DNA of 64,000 nucleotides from JAHRAW01 sp965212085 (GCA_965212085.1 OZ243042.1:2604001-2668000), one strand, 5' to 3'. Positions 45,041 to 53,810 are shown, counted from the first letter of the stretch. The notes: generated by a model from the letters alone, not told the origin. Program-made: numbers and translations.

Positions 45041-46690
45041 TCAGTATTTCGGCTCATACATCATCCCGCCGATAAACTCGCGGACGTCGCCGGGGCGCGG
45101 TTGGTCGGTCAGCCCGTTATCCCAGGCGTATTCGGCGACCACGGTGGCGATGTCGAGGGACACTGCGCGGATTTGGTCGAGGGCCGGGTACAGGCGGCCG
45201 CGGGCGAGGTCGGCTTCGCTTACGGTCTCGGCGAGGGCGCGGGCGGACAGCAGGAATACGCTGTCGGGGATGGTTTTTGCGCGGCACGCGATCATGCCGA
45301 GGCCGACGCCGGGGAAAATGTAGGAGTTGTTGCCCTGGCCGGGATGAAACGTCTCGCCGTTGTATTCGACCGGGTCAAACGGGCTGCCGCTGGCGAAGAT
45401 GGCGCGGCCTTCGCTCCATTGATACGCCTGTTGCGCGCTACATTCGGCGCGGGTGGTGGGGTTGGACAACGCGAAGACCGTCGGGCGGCGGTTGAAGCCG
45501 GCCATCATCCCGACTATTTCTTCGGTGAAGGTCGCCGGGACGCCGGTGGCGCCGATGAGGACGTGGGGTTTGTGTTCGCCGAGCGCGTCAATGAGGTTGT
45601 GGGGCGGCAGGTCGTGGGCGAAGGGTTTGAGGTAGTCCGGCAGTTTGTCGCGGCTGCTTTCCACCAGCCCGCCGCGGTTGAAGAACCATAGCCGCCGGTG
45701 CGCTTCGGCTTCGCTCAAGCCGCGCTCGGTCAGCGCGCGGGCGATCATCGAGCCGATGCCGGTGGCCGCCGAGCCGGCGCCGAGGAAGGCAAAGCGCAGG
45801 TCCTTGAAATCAACGCCGGAGATTCGCGTGGACGCATACACGCCGGCCAGCACCACCGCGGCGGTGCCCTGGATGTCGTCGTTGAAGCAGAACGTGTTGT
45901 GCTGATACTGGTTCAACAACGCGAAGGCGTTGGCGGCGATGAAGTCCTCGAACTGGATCAGCACCCCCGGATACGCGGCCCCGGCGGCGCTGATGAACTC
46001 GTCCATGAGGCTGAAGTAGGCGTCTCCGCGCAGCCGCTCGTGCCGGGTGCCGAGATACACCGGGTCGGCCAGCAGTTCGCGGTTGTCGGTTCCGACGTCG
46101 AACATCACCGGCAGGCACTGGCTTGGTTGGATGCCGGCGCAGGCGCAGTACAGGCTCAGTTTGCCGATGGGTATGCCCATGCCGTTGGAGCCGAGGTCGC
46201 CGAGGCCGAGTATGCGCTCGCCGTCGGTGACCACGATGATGCGGATGTCTTTGTGCGGCCAGTTGTTCAAGATTTCGCGGATTTGCCCGCGGTCGGCGGC
46301 GGTCACGTAAAAGCCTTTTTCCGAGCGGAAAATGTTCGCGAACTCCTTGCACGCCTGGCCCACGGTGGGGGTGTAAATCAGCGGCATGATCTCGCCGATG
46401 TTGTCGATCACCAGCCGGTAGAACAATCGCTCGTTTCGGTCCTGCAACGCCGACAGGAAAATATATTTTTCGATGTCCTTCTGCTTGCGCCGCAGGTTGG
46501 TGAGCACCCGGTCCAACTGGCTATCCATGGAACCGGCGTTGGCCGGCAGCAACCCGCGCAACTTGTAGCGCTCGCGCTCTTCGGCGGTAAAGGCGGTGGA
46601 CTTGGTCTTCGCCGCGTTGCGAAGCAGGTCAACGCCGGTTGGTTCGGGACCGTGTTCCGATTTGATTTGTTCCGGTTTTTCCAATTTCAT
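45041..46690 (-). CDS. maeA: NAD-dependent malic enzyme
   Basis: Oxidative decarboxylation of malate to pyruvate. 549 residues. YTPTVGQACKEF and GERILGLGDLGSNGMGIPIGK form the malate/metal site; FLGAGSAATGIGSMIA is the dinucleotide-binding fold; FALSNPTTRAECSAQQAY is a further signature. Length and the IGKLSLY form fit the single-domain MaeA/SfcA type, not the long MaeB. Coenzyme preference (NAD) is assumed from the family. Confidence 0.94.
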   Translation of the reverse strand: MKLEKPEQIKSEHGPEPTGVDLLRNAAKTKSTAFTAEERERYKLRGLLPANAGSMDSQLDRVLTNLRRKQKDIEKYIFLSALQDRNERLFYRLVIDNIGEIMPLIYTPTVGQACKEFANIFRSEKGFYVTAADRGQIREILNNWPHKDIRIIVVTDGERILGLGDLGSNGMGIPIGKLSLYCACAGIQPSQCLPVMFDVGTDNRELLADPVYLGTRHERLRGDAYFSLMDEFISAAGAAYPGVLIQFEDFIAANAFALLNQYQHNTFCFNDDIQGTAAVVLAGVYASTRISGVDFKDLRFAFLGAGSAATGIGSMIARALTERGLSEAEAHRRLWFFNRGGLVESSRDKLPDYLKPFAHDLPPHNLIDALGEHKPHVLIGATGVPATFTEEIVGMMAGFNRRPTVFALSNPTTRAECSAQQAYQWSEGRAIFASGSPFDPVEYNGETFHPGQGNNSYIFPGVGLGMIACRAKTIPDSVFLLSARALAETVSEADLARGRLYPALDQIRAVSLDIATVVAEYAWDNGLTDQPRPGDVREFIGGMMYEPKY

Positions 46691-46737
46691 TACGGGCCTC
46701 GGTGTTTATTGGGGGAATTATACTTGACTCATCAGGC

Positions 46738-46815
46738 TGTACAGGTTCACTAATTCACTGACAAATACGGACAGGTCGCGACCTGTCCCTACGCCGTCAT
46801 TCCCGTATTTTATCA
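46738..46815. repeat. Interspersed repeat fragment with TTCACTAATTCAC end
   Basis: GGTTCACTAATTCACTGACA (about 46746) matches the ends of the element at 14727-14956. The GGACAGGTCGCGACCTGTCC palindrome (46770) and a truncated CGTCATTCCCG unit follow. It fills the divergent maeA/rnfB gap. Confidence 0.7.
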
Positions 46816-46864
46816 TCTTGACCCGCTTGGGTAGGATAGACTCACGGATCAAACCAAACCGCCC

Positions 46865-47542
46865 ATGAACGCACATTCCCAAGACCAGAATCAGGAACCG
46901 GATCAAGACCTGGTGGAGGCCATTGACCGGCGCCTGCCCCAGACCCAGTGTACCAAGTGCGACTATCCCGGCTGCCTGGATTATGCGCGGGCCATCGCTG
47001 CGGGCGAGGCGGGCATCAACCAGTGCCCGCCGGGCGGGGAGGTTTCCATTGACGCATTGTCGCGCTTGCTGGGCCGCGAAGCGCGGCCCTTGAATCCCGA
47101 AAACGGCGTCCACCAGCCGCTGCGACTGGCGTTCATCCGCGAGGCGGATTGCATCGGCTGCAAACTTTGCATCGCGGCCTGCCCGGTGGACTGCATAGTC
47201 GGCGCGGTCAAGTTGATGCACACGGTGATCGCTTCGGATTGCAGCGGCTGCGAACTGTGCCTGCCGGTATGCCCCACCGATTGCATTACGCTGGTGGAAC
47301 CGGCGGCGGATTATGCAAAGCCGGATGGCGGGCATGGCGGACATGACAAACCGGCAACGCCCAGCCCGTGGCCGGCGTTCAGCCGCGCACAGGTGGAAAA
47401 ATCCCGCCGCCGGGCGCGGCACAAACGCCGGCGCGAGGCGGCGCAGGAAGCTGAACGCAGCCGGCAAAAGCGCGCGCGTTTTCCCTCCTCCCCCGAAGCG
47501 GAAATTCTCGCGGCGTTGCAACGCAAACAACAATCGTTATGA
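46865..47542 (+). CDS. RnfB-like iron-sulfur protein lacking the membrane segment
   Basis: 225 residues with three clusters: an RnfB-type Fe-S domain (QCTKCDYPGCLDYARAIAAG...QCPPGG), then two ferredoxin motifs CIGCKLCIAACPVDC and CSGCELCLPVCPTDC. Canonical RnfB starts with a membrane helix; here residues 1-20 are polar, so the protein is soluble, and no other rnf genes are in the window. The C-terminus is a basic Arg/Lys/Ala helix. Adjacency with nth (4-bp overlap) is conserved in many betaproteobacteria; it may supply electrons to Fe-S enzymes or Nth assembly. Confidence 0.88.
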   Translation: MNAHSQDQNQEPDQDLVEAIDRRLPQTQCTKCDYPGCLDYARAIAAGEAGINQCPPGGEVSIDALSRLLGREARPLNPENGVHQPLRLAFIREADCIGCKLCIAACPVDCIVGAVKLMHTVIASDCSGCELCLPVCPTDCITLVEPAADYAKPDGGHGGHDKPATPSPWPAFSRAQVEKSRRRARHKRRREAAQEAERSRQKRARFPSSPEAEILAALQRKQQSL

Positions 47543-48246
47543 ATTGGAATCGGAACCCGAACCCGAACCCGAACCCGAACCCGAACCGGAACCGGAACCG
47601 GAACCGGAACCGGAACCACAAGACCATCCGCACGATGTTCGAGCGGTTGCGCGCCGCCGATCCCGAACCCACCACGGAGTTGACATATGGATCGGTGTTT
47701 GAACTGCTGATCTCGGTGATCCTCTCGGCTCAGGCCACCGACGTTTCGGTCAATCGCGCCACCGAAAAACTGTACCGGGCGGCGAACACGCCCAAAGCGA
47801 TGCTCAACCTCGGCGTTCGGAAACTGAAGACCCACATCAAAACCATCGGCCTGTACAACACCAAAGCGGCGAACATCATCAAGACCTGCCGCCTGCTCGT
47901 TGAGCGCCACGGCGGCGAAGTGCCGGACAACCTTGAAGCACTCGTGGCGCTGCCCGGGGTCGGGCGCAAAACCGCCAACGTGATCCTCAACACCGCCTTT
48001 GGGCATCCCACCATCGCCGTGGACACCCACGTTTTTCGGGTGGCGAACCGCACCCGAATCGCGCCGGGCGCGAACGCGGCGGCGGTGGAACGCGGCCTGT
48101 TGGCGGCGGTCCCGGAGGAGTTCAAGCAGCACGCCCACCACTGGCTGATCCTGCTGGGCCGCTATACCTGCGTGGCGCGCAAACCCCGCTGCGGCGGCTG
48201 CCTGATTAGCGACCTGTGCCCGTCCGCCGGCCTGTCCGACCGCTAA
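47539..48246 (+). CDS. nth: Endonuclease III (DNA glycosylase/AP lyase) with repeat-encoded N-terminus
   Basis: Excises oxidised pyrimidines. From TMFERLRAADPEPTTEL on, the protein follows E. coli Nth closely: LISVILSAQATDVSVN, LPGVGRKTANVILNTAFG (helix-hairpin-helix, catalytic Lys), AVDTHVFRVANR (catalytic Asp) and the 4Fe-4S site CVARKPRCGGCLISDLC. The first 27 residues are (NP)n(NR)n from two hexanucleotide repeats and replace the usual short basic N-terminus. ATG 47539 overlaps the rnfB-like stop; no better start lies before the conserved part except ATG 47635, which would cut into it. Confidence 0.94.
   Translation: MNWNRNPNPNPNPNPNRNRNRNRNRNHKTIRTMFERLRAADPEPTTELTYGSVFELLISVILSAQATDVSVNRATEKLYRAANTPKAMLNLGVRKLKTHIKTIGLYNTKAANIIKTCRLLVERHGGEVPDNLEALVALPGVGRKTANVILNTAFGHPTIAVDTHVFRVANRTRIAPGANAAAVERGLLAAVPEEFKQHAHHWLILLGRYTCVARKPRCGGCLISDLCPSAGLSDR
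47554..47613 (+). repeat. Hexanucleotide repeats (AACCCG) x5 + (AACCGG) x5 inside nth
   Basis: Two adjoining perfect arrays, 30 bp each, at the 5' end of nth. Slippage by whole units changes the Asn-Pro/Asn-Arg leader length without frame loss. Confidence 0.97.
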
Positions 48247-48248
48247 CA

Positions 48249-48288
48249 TTCCGGGATTCCGGGATTCCGGGATTCCGGGATTCCGGGA
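48249..48288 (+). repeat. 8-bp tandem repeat (CCGGGATT) x4-5
   Basis: Begins just after the nth stop. The unit is partly palindromic (TTCCGGGAA across copies), so the array can fold. Confidence 0.93.
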
Positions 48289-48412
48289 ACCAATGCCGCC
48301 GCCGCCACACTAAACCACACAATCGCGCCGTCAATCGGGTACACTAACCCCACCCGCCGGCGCGTCACAGTCCGCCAACCCCCACAATAACCCCGCAACC
48401 CCGGTTATTTTT

Positions 48413-49381
48413 ATGGACACCACCGTACAACACGACTTCAACGACACCCTCCGCCGGCACAACCTTTTCCCGCTGACCCGCGCATCGCTCAAAGAGTTGC
48501 AGGTCAACCTCGGCTACCTCTGCAACCAGGCCTGCGAACACTGCCACGTCGAAGCCGGCCCCAAGCGCACCGAAATGATGACCTGGGAGACCATGGAAAA
48601 AATCCTCGCCTGGGCGGCGCACAACGGCATCACCCAGGCCGACCTGACCGGCGGCGCGCCGGAGTTGATCCCCGGATTCCGGCGTTTCGTGGACGGCCTG
48701 CTGGAACGCGGCGTCTCCGTGACCTCGCGTTGCAACCTCACGGTGTTGTTTGAGCCCGGCCAGGCGGATCTGGCGCAATGGTACGCCGAGCGAAAAATCC
48801 GGCTGGTGTGTTCGCTACCCTGCTACACCGCCGAAAACGTGGAGGCGCAGCGCGGCAAGGGGGTGTTCGGCAAGAGCATCAACGCGCTGCGGTTATTGAA
48901 TGACTACGGCTACGGCCACCACGGCGATCTGGTCATTGACCTGGTGTACAACCCGGTGGGGCCGACCCTGCCGCCGTCCCAGGCCGGTTTGGAGAACGAC
49001 TACAAGGTGCGCCTCAAAGAGGATTTCGGCATAGACTTCAACGGCCTGCTGACCATCGCCAACCTGCCCATCAACCGCTTTGAACACTTTCTCAAACGCA
49101 CCGGCCAACTGGACAGTTACCAGCAGTTACTCGTGGACAACTTCAACCCGGCCACCGTAGAGCCGCTGATGTGCCGCCACCTGCTGAGCGTGGACTGGCA
49201 GGGCTACCTGTACGACTGCGACTTCAATCAGATGCTGCACCTGCCGCTGGCCGCCGCCGGGCGCAAACAACTCTGGCAAATCACCCGCGAGCAACTCGAA
49301 AACGCGCCCATTGCCCTGGGCAAACACTGCTACGGCTGCACCGCCGGCGCCGGCAGCAGTTGTGGCGGGGCGTTGACTTGA
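48413..49381 (+). CDS. Radical SAM protein, ArsS-like (arsenosugar biosynthesis family)
   Basis: 322 residues. The radical SAM cluster motif is CNQACEHCHVEAGPKR near residue 37, and the family's C-terminal CYGCTAGAGSSCGGAL is intact, with Cys where some members carry selenocysteine. LTGGAPEL and SLPCYTAENVEAQRGKGVF are diagnostic of the ArsS/DUF3641 group. ArsS links methylated arsenic to a ribosyl unit in arsenosugar synthesis, but arsM and other ars genes are missing here, so the role is uncertain. A TACACT at 48339 could be its -10 box. Confidence 0.9.
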   Translation: MDTTVQHDFNDTLRRHNLFPLTRASLKELQVNLGYLCNQACEHCHVEAGPKRTEMMTWETMEKILAWAAHNGITQADLTGGAPELIPGFRRFVDGLLERGVSVTSRCNLTVLFEPGQADLAQWYAERKIRLVCSLPCYTAENVEAQRGKGVFGKSINALRLLNDYGYGHHGDLVIDLVYNPVGPTLPPSQAGLENDYKVRLKEDFGIDFNGLLTIANLPINRFEHFLKRTGQLDSYQQLLVDNFNPATVEPLMCRHLLSVDWQGYLYDCDFNQMLHLPLAAAGRKQLWQITREQLENAPIALGKHCYGCTAGAGSSCGGALT

Positions 49382-49412
49382 TGGTCGCGTTGAGTGCAAC
49401 GCCACCCGAATC

Positions 49413-50387
49413 ATGAGCGAACCCAAACCGCCCCCCATCCAACCCGTGAGCGGCATCGTCATGCCCCGCTACGCCGGGCCGGCGACGTTTTGCCGGCTGC
49501 CGGAACTGCGAGACGTGCCGTATTGCGACGTCGCCATCCTCGGCATCCCGTTTGATTCCGGCACCAGTTACCGCCCCGGCGCGCGCTTCGGCCCCCAAGG
49601 TATTCGCCAGGCGTCTCGGCATCTGCGCACCAACTTCCACCCGGCCTACGACACCGAACCCTACAAAACCCTGCAGGTCGCAGACGCCGGCGACGTCGGC
49701 TGCAACCCGTTCAACATCCAAGAAGCCATCGCCCAGATCGAAAAAGCGGCCACCGATTTATTCGACCACGCCGACTCCATCGTCAGCCTCGGCGGCGATC
49801 ACACCATCGCCGTGCCGCTGCTGCGCGCGGTCAACAAAAAGGCCGGGGGGCCGGTGGCGCTGGTGCATTTCGACGCCCACCTCGACACCTGGGACACCTA
49901 CTTCGGCGCCCCCTACACCCACGGCACGCCGTTCCGCCGCGCCGCCGAGGAAGGGTTGTTCAAGGAAGACGCCTCCATGCACGTGGGGATTCGCGGGCCG
50001 TTGTACAGCCGCGAAGACCTTGAACGGGACCGGGAACTGGGGTTCAAGGTGATTCACTGCGACGAACTGCAAAGCCACGGCGTTGACCATGTCGTTGAGC
50101 GCATTCGCAAGCGGGTCGGCGGGCATCCCTTGTACTTGTCCATTGACATAGACGTCCTCGACCCGAGCCACGCGCCGGGCACCGGCACCCCGGAGATCGC
50201 CGGCATGAGCAGCCGCGAACTGCTCAACATCATCCGCGGGCTGCAAGGGCTGAACCTGATCGCCTCGGACATCGTGGAGGTTGCGCCGGCCTACGACCAC
50301 GCCGAACTCACCTCGCTGGCGGCCGCCACCATCGCCTTTGAAATGGTCAACCTGATCGCCTGCCGGAACCGGAACAAAAAGCCCTGA
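49413..50387 (+). CDS. Agmatinase-family ureohydrolase
   Basis: 324-residue dimanganese enzyme. Metal ligands lie in SLGGDHTIAVP, VHFDAHLDTWD and SIDIDVLDPSHAPGTGTPE. The sequence after FGAPYTHGTPFRRAAEEG is of the agmatinase/guanidinobutyrase type rather than arginase. It releases urea from a guanidino compound, possibly agmatine for putrescine synthesis; substrate cannot be fixed without more context. Followed 14 bp later by an acetyltransferase. Confidence 0.9.
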   Translation: MSEPKPPPIQPVSGIVMPRYAGPATFCRLPELRDVPYCDVAILGIPFDSGTSYRPGARFGPQGIRQASRHLRTNFHPAYDTEPYKTLQVADAGDVGCNPFNIQEAIAQIEKAATDLFDHADSIVSLGGDHTIAVPLLRAVNKKAGGPVALVHFDAHLDTWDTYFGAPYTHGTPFRRAAEEGLFKEDASMHVGIRGPLYSREDLERDRELGFKVIHCDELQSHGVDHVVERIRKRVGGHPLYLSIDIDVLDPSHAPGTGTPEIAGMSSRELLNIIRGLQGLNLIASDIVEVAPAYDHAELTSLAAATIAFEMVNLIACRNRNKKP

Positions 50388-50401
50388 CCACCCATCCCGC
50401 A

Positions 50402-50920
50402 ATGTCTCCGCCAACGCCCGCCCCGGCGGTCAGAGCAGCGGTCGCCGCCGACGCCGGCGCCATCAACCGCATCTACAACCACTACGTCCGCAACACCGTC
50501 ATCACCTTTGACCTGGAAGCGTGGGACACCCAACGCCGCGCAGCCTGGCTCGAAGAATTCGCCGGCGCTGAAAACCCCTACCACGCGCTGGTCTCGGAAC
50601 TGCACGGCGAAGTAACCGGCTTCGCCTACAACAGCCGCTTCCGCCCCAGAGCCGCGTACCGGCTTTCCACCGAAACCACCATCTACACCGACCCCGAAAA
50701 ACCGCCCCACGGCGCCGGCGGCGCGTTGTACCAAACCCTCTTCCAACGCATCCAAAAAACCAACCTGCACCGCGCCTACGCCGTCATCGCCCTGCCCAAC
50801 CCCCGCTCCATCGCCTTCCACCACCACTTCGGCTTCGCCCCCATCGGCACCCTGCACCAGGTCGGCCACAAGTTTGGGCGTTATGTTGACGTTGCCTGGT
50901 TTGAGAAACCGCTGGGGTAG
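50402..50920 (+). CDS. GNAT N-acetyltransferase, PAT/MnaT-like
   Basis: 172 residues. VRAAVAADAGAINRIYNHYV at the start, TVITFDLEAW, a degenerate acetyl-CoA loop (PPHGAGGALYQTLF) and SIAFHHHFGFAPIGTLHQVGHKFGRYVDVAWFEK are the hallmarks of the phosphinothricin acetyltransferase/MnaT subgroup. It probably acetylates free amino acids or analogues such as phosphinothricin or methionine sulfone. Likely co-transcribed with the ureohydrolase gene. The gene ends right at the edge of the composite repeat element. Confidence 0.88.
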   Translation: MSPPTPAPAVRAAVAADAGAINRIYNHYVRNTVITFDLEAWDTQRRAAWLEEFAGAENPYHALVSELHGEVTGFAYNSRFRPRAAYRLSTETTIYTDPEKPPHGAGGALYQTLFQRIQKTNLHRAYAVIALPNPRSIAFHHHFGFAPIGTLHQVGHKFGRYVDVAWFEKPLG

Positions 50921-50937
50921 CGGTGCGCGTGGGGCGC

Positions 50938-51130
50938 GTTTGCGGGTGCGCGAGGCGCGGGGTGGGGTTGCGCGTGACGCGGGGTGGGGTTGCGCGTGAC
51001 GCGCATGCGGGGGGGAGACCCCCCGCACCCCCCTGTGCGGCGCGGGAAAACATCCTGTTTTCAGCGCCGCTGCGCACATCCCTGTGCGCGATGGCCGGCT
51101 GGCGCCGGGCCGAAAAAGCGGATGCCCGAT
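50938..51130 (+). repeat. H module, left border of the 2.9-kb composite
   Basis: Starts with two copies of a GCGGGGTGGGGTTGCGCGTGA unit, then the hairpin series GGGGGGGAGACCCCCC, GCGCGGGAAAACATCCTGTTTTCAGCGC-type stem, GCGCACATCCCTGTGCGC and CCGGCTGGCGCCGGG. Confidence 0.8.
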
Positions 51131-51840
51131 ACGATGAAAAATATGGTCGCTACGCTCCCTATTTTTCTATCGTTCGGGGATGACGGCAGAGGCGTAAGGT
51201 AGGACAAAGGAAGCGGCTAAACGTGGCGTAGGGGCAGGTCGCGACCTGTCCCTACTACCCTAAATGCGGGCATGACACCGAGGGAGATTTGTACTTTCGC
51301 GGGCATGACACACCGAGGAACGTAGCAACAACTCTGTCGTCATTCCCGAGCGTTAGTGTCCGTTGCCGCGTTAGCGGCTTACGGACACTTGGCGCTCTCG
51401 GGAATCCAGCGCCACACGACCCCCGCCGGTTTAACCCCTGGATTCCCGAATAGCGATGAAAAATATGGTCGCTGCGCTCCCTATTTTTCTATCGTTCGGG
51501 AATGACGGCAGAGGCGTAAGGTAGGACAAAGGAAACGGCTAAACGTGGCGTAGGGGCAGGTCGCGACCTGCCCCTACTACCCTAAATGCGGGAATGACAC
51601 CGAGGGAGATTTACACTTTCGCGGGTATGACACACCGAGGAACGTGGCAACCACTCTGTCGTCATTCCCGAGCGTTAGTGTCCGTTGCCGCGCAAGCGGC
51701 TTACGGACACTTGCGTACTCGGGAATCCAGCGCCACACGACCCATCGCCGGTTTAGTCTCTGGATTCCCGAATAGCGATGAAACAAACGGTCGCTGCGCT
51801 CCCTATTTTTCTATCGTTCGGGAATGACGGCAGAGGCGTA
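51131..51840 (+). repeat. Tandem ~322-bp repeat units, left part of the array
   Basis: The marker CGTTCGGG(G/A)ATGACGGC occurs at 51171, 51493 and 51815 (period 322). Each unit holds, in order, the GCAGGTCGCGACCTG palindrome, a GCGGG(C/T)ATGACAC block, the AGTGTCCGTTGCCGC hairpin and the CATTCCCGA-type inverted repeat. Confidence 0.9.
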
Positions 51841-51960
51841 AGGAAGGCAAAGGAAGCGGCGGCGGGTATCCAGTGTTACTATGGCGGGCCAGGACACCCC
51901 ACTCCCGACCCAAGCGATGAAACGCAATATCACAACCACTATCCACGGAAGCAAATCACG

Positions 51961-52254
51961 ATGACCGAAAAACACCCATTCGTGTACATCATGACGAGCA
52001 AACGCAACGGCACGCTCTACACCGGCGTAACCAGCGACCTGCCCGGCCGTGTGTGGCATCACAAAAATAACTCGGTTGATGGATTCACCAAAAAACACAG
52101 CGTGCATACCCTGGTTTATTTTGAACCGCACGGAGATATGGACGCGGCCATTGCGCGGGAGAAAGAAATAAAGAAATGGAAGCGCAAATGGAAGTTGAAA
52201 ATGATTGAAGAATGCAATCCGGAGTGGCGGGATTTGTATGGAGATATTGTTTGA
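51961..52254 (+). CDS. GIY-YIG nuclease-family protein (URI type)
   Basis: 97 residues, a single GIY-YIG domain. The name-giving motif is split as FVYIMTSKRNGTLYTGVT, with GRVWHHKNN after it and the metal-binding Glu probably in AREKEIKKWKRKWK; the rest is basic. Such stand-alone domains are widespread, mostly of unknown role. It is the only gene in the repeat array and its own reading frame is free of repeat sequence. Upstream 51841-51960 and downstream 52255-52285 are unique DNA, so gene plus flanks look like a cassette inserted into, or carried by, the array. Confidence 0.88.
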   Translation: MTEKHPFVYIMTSKRNGTLYTGVTSDLPGRVWHHKNNSVDGFTKKHSVHTLVYFEPHGDMDAAIAREKEIKKWKRKWKLKMIEECNPEWRDLYGDIV

Positions 52255-52284
52255 CTTGGTGCAAAGGTTAGCGGCTGGTGGTTG

Positions 52285-53639
52285 GACACTGGATTCCCGA
52301 ATAGCGATGAAAAATATAGTCGCTGGCGCTCCTTATTTTTCTATCGTTCGGGAATGACGGCGAGGGAGATTTGTGCTTTCGCGGGTATGACGCCGGAGGC
52401 GTGGCAACAACTCTGTCGTCATTCCCGAGCGTTAGTGTCCGTTGCCGCGTTAGCGGCTTACGGACACTTGCGTACTCGGGAATCCAGCGCCACACGACCG
52501 GATTGCCGGTGTAACCCTGGATTCCCGAATAGCGATGAAAAATAAGGTCGCTACGCTCCCTATTTTTCTATCGTTCGGGAATGACGGCAGAGGCGTAAGG
52601 TAGGACAAAGGAAACGGCTAAACGTGGCGTAGGGGCAGGTCGCGACCTGCCCCTACTACCCTAAATGCGGGCATGACACCGAGGGAGATTTGCACTTTCA
52701 TGGGTATGACATCGAGAGCGTGGCAACAACTCTGTCGTCATTCCCGAGCGTTAGTGTCCGTTGCCGCGTTAGCGGCTTACGGACACTTGGCGCTCTCGGG
52801 AATCCAGCGCCATTTGGCCCACCGCCGGTTTAACCCCTGGATTCCCGAATAGCGATGAAAAATATGGTCGCTGCGCTCCCTATTTTTCTATCGTTCGGGA
52901 ATGACGGCAGAGGTGAGGTGGGAATTCAGCGGCCAATTGGGGACAGGTCGCGACCTGTCCCTACGCCGAACCAAATTCTATTGGATAGCCGCAAATGCGG
53001 GTCTGACACCGGGGGCGATTTGCGTTTTCATAGGAATGACACCGAGAGCGTGGCAACAACTCTGTCGTCATTCCCGAGCGTTAGTGTCCGTTGCCGCGTT
53101 AGCGGCTTACGGACACTTGGCGCTCTCGGGAATCCAGCGCCATACGGCCGATTGCCGGTGTAACCCTGGATTCCCGAATAGCGATGAAAAATATGGTCGC
53201 TGCGCTCCCTATTTTTCTATCGTTCGGGAATGACGGCAGAGGTGAGGCGGGAATTCAGCGTCCAATCGGGGACAGGTCGCGACCTGTCCCTACGCCGAAC
53301 CAAATTCTATTGGATAGCCATATGCGCGGGCATGACACCGAGGGAGATTTACACTTTCGCGGGTATGACGCCGGAGGCGTGGCAACAACTCTGTCGTCAT
53401 TCCCGAGCGTTAGTGTCCGTTGCCGCGCAAGCGGCTTACGGACACTTGGCGCTCTCGGGAATCCAGCGCCATACGACCCACCGCCGGTTTAGTCTCTGGA
53501 TTCCCGAATAGCGATGAAACAAACGGTCGCTGCGCTTCCTATTTTTCTATCGTTCGGGAATGACGGCAGAGGTGAGGTGGGAATTCAGCGGCCAATTGGG
53601 GACAGGTCGCGACCTGTCCCTACGCCCCAACCATCGCGG
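52285..53639 (+). repeat. Tandem ~325-bp repeat units, right part of the array
   Basis: Marker CGTTCGGGAATGACGGC at 52345, 52572, 52892, 53221 and 53551: one short unit (227 bp) then three of 320, 329 and 330 bp. The last units have a variant block (GGGAATTCAGCGNCCAAT) absent from the left part, so they amplified separately. Small open frames here (repeating the same peptides) are repeat translations, not genes. Confidence 0.9.
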
Positions 53640-53806
53640 CGCCGTTCAACCGGCGGCGATAGCCGCTGACTTCGGCGTGCGCAGGGACGCGCACGGCGGC
53701 GCTGAAAACAGGATGTTTTCCCGCGCCGCAAGGGGGGTCTGCGGGGGGTCTCCCCCCGCAAATGCGCGTCACGCGCAACCCCACCCCGCGCTCTGCGCCC
53801 CGCACA
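53640..53806 (-). repeat. H module, right border of the 2.9-kb composite
   Basis: Reverse orientation. Its inner end (GCCGTTCAACCGGCGGCGAT) is shared with the right border at 44862 but not with the left-border modules, so left and right ends are distinct types. Outer end lies about 5 bp from the autotransporter stop codon. Confidence 0.8.
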
Positions 53807-53810
53807 AAGA

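Larger units (their letters stand above)
50938..53806. mobile_element. Composite repeat element with inverted H modules, tandem array and a GIY-YIG gene (2.9 kb)
   Basis: Left border is an H module in plus orientation, right border an H module in minus orientation; the outer ~110 bp of both match closely once one is reversed (GCGGGGTGGGGTTGCGCGTG at each outer end). Inside are direct tandem units of about 320-330 bp and one intact GIY-YIG gene. It lies between the GNAT gene and the 3' end of the giant autotransporter gene. No transposase, integrase or cas gene is present. Confidence 0.65.

Noticed and set aside
51594..53511. Series of small open frames encoding the same peptides (MKNMVAALPIFLSFGND...-type)
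   Set aside because: They are translations of the tandem repeat units, not independent genes.
51131..53639. CRISPR array
   Set aside because: Units are ~325 bp and nearly identical throughout, with no short repeat/unique spacer alternation and no cas genes.
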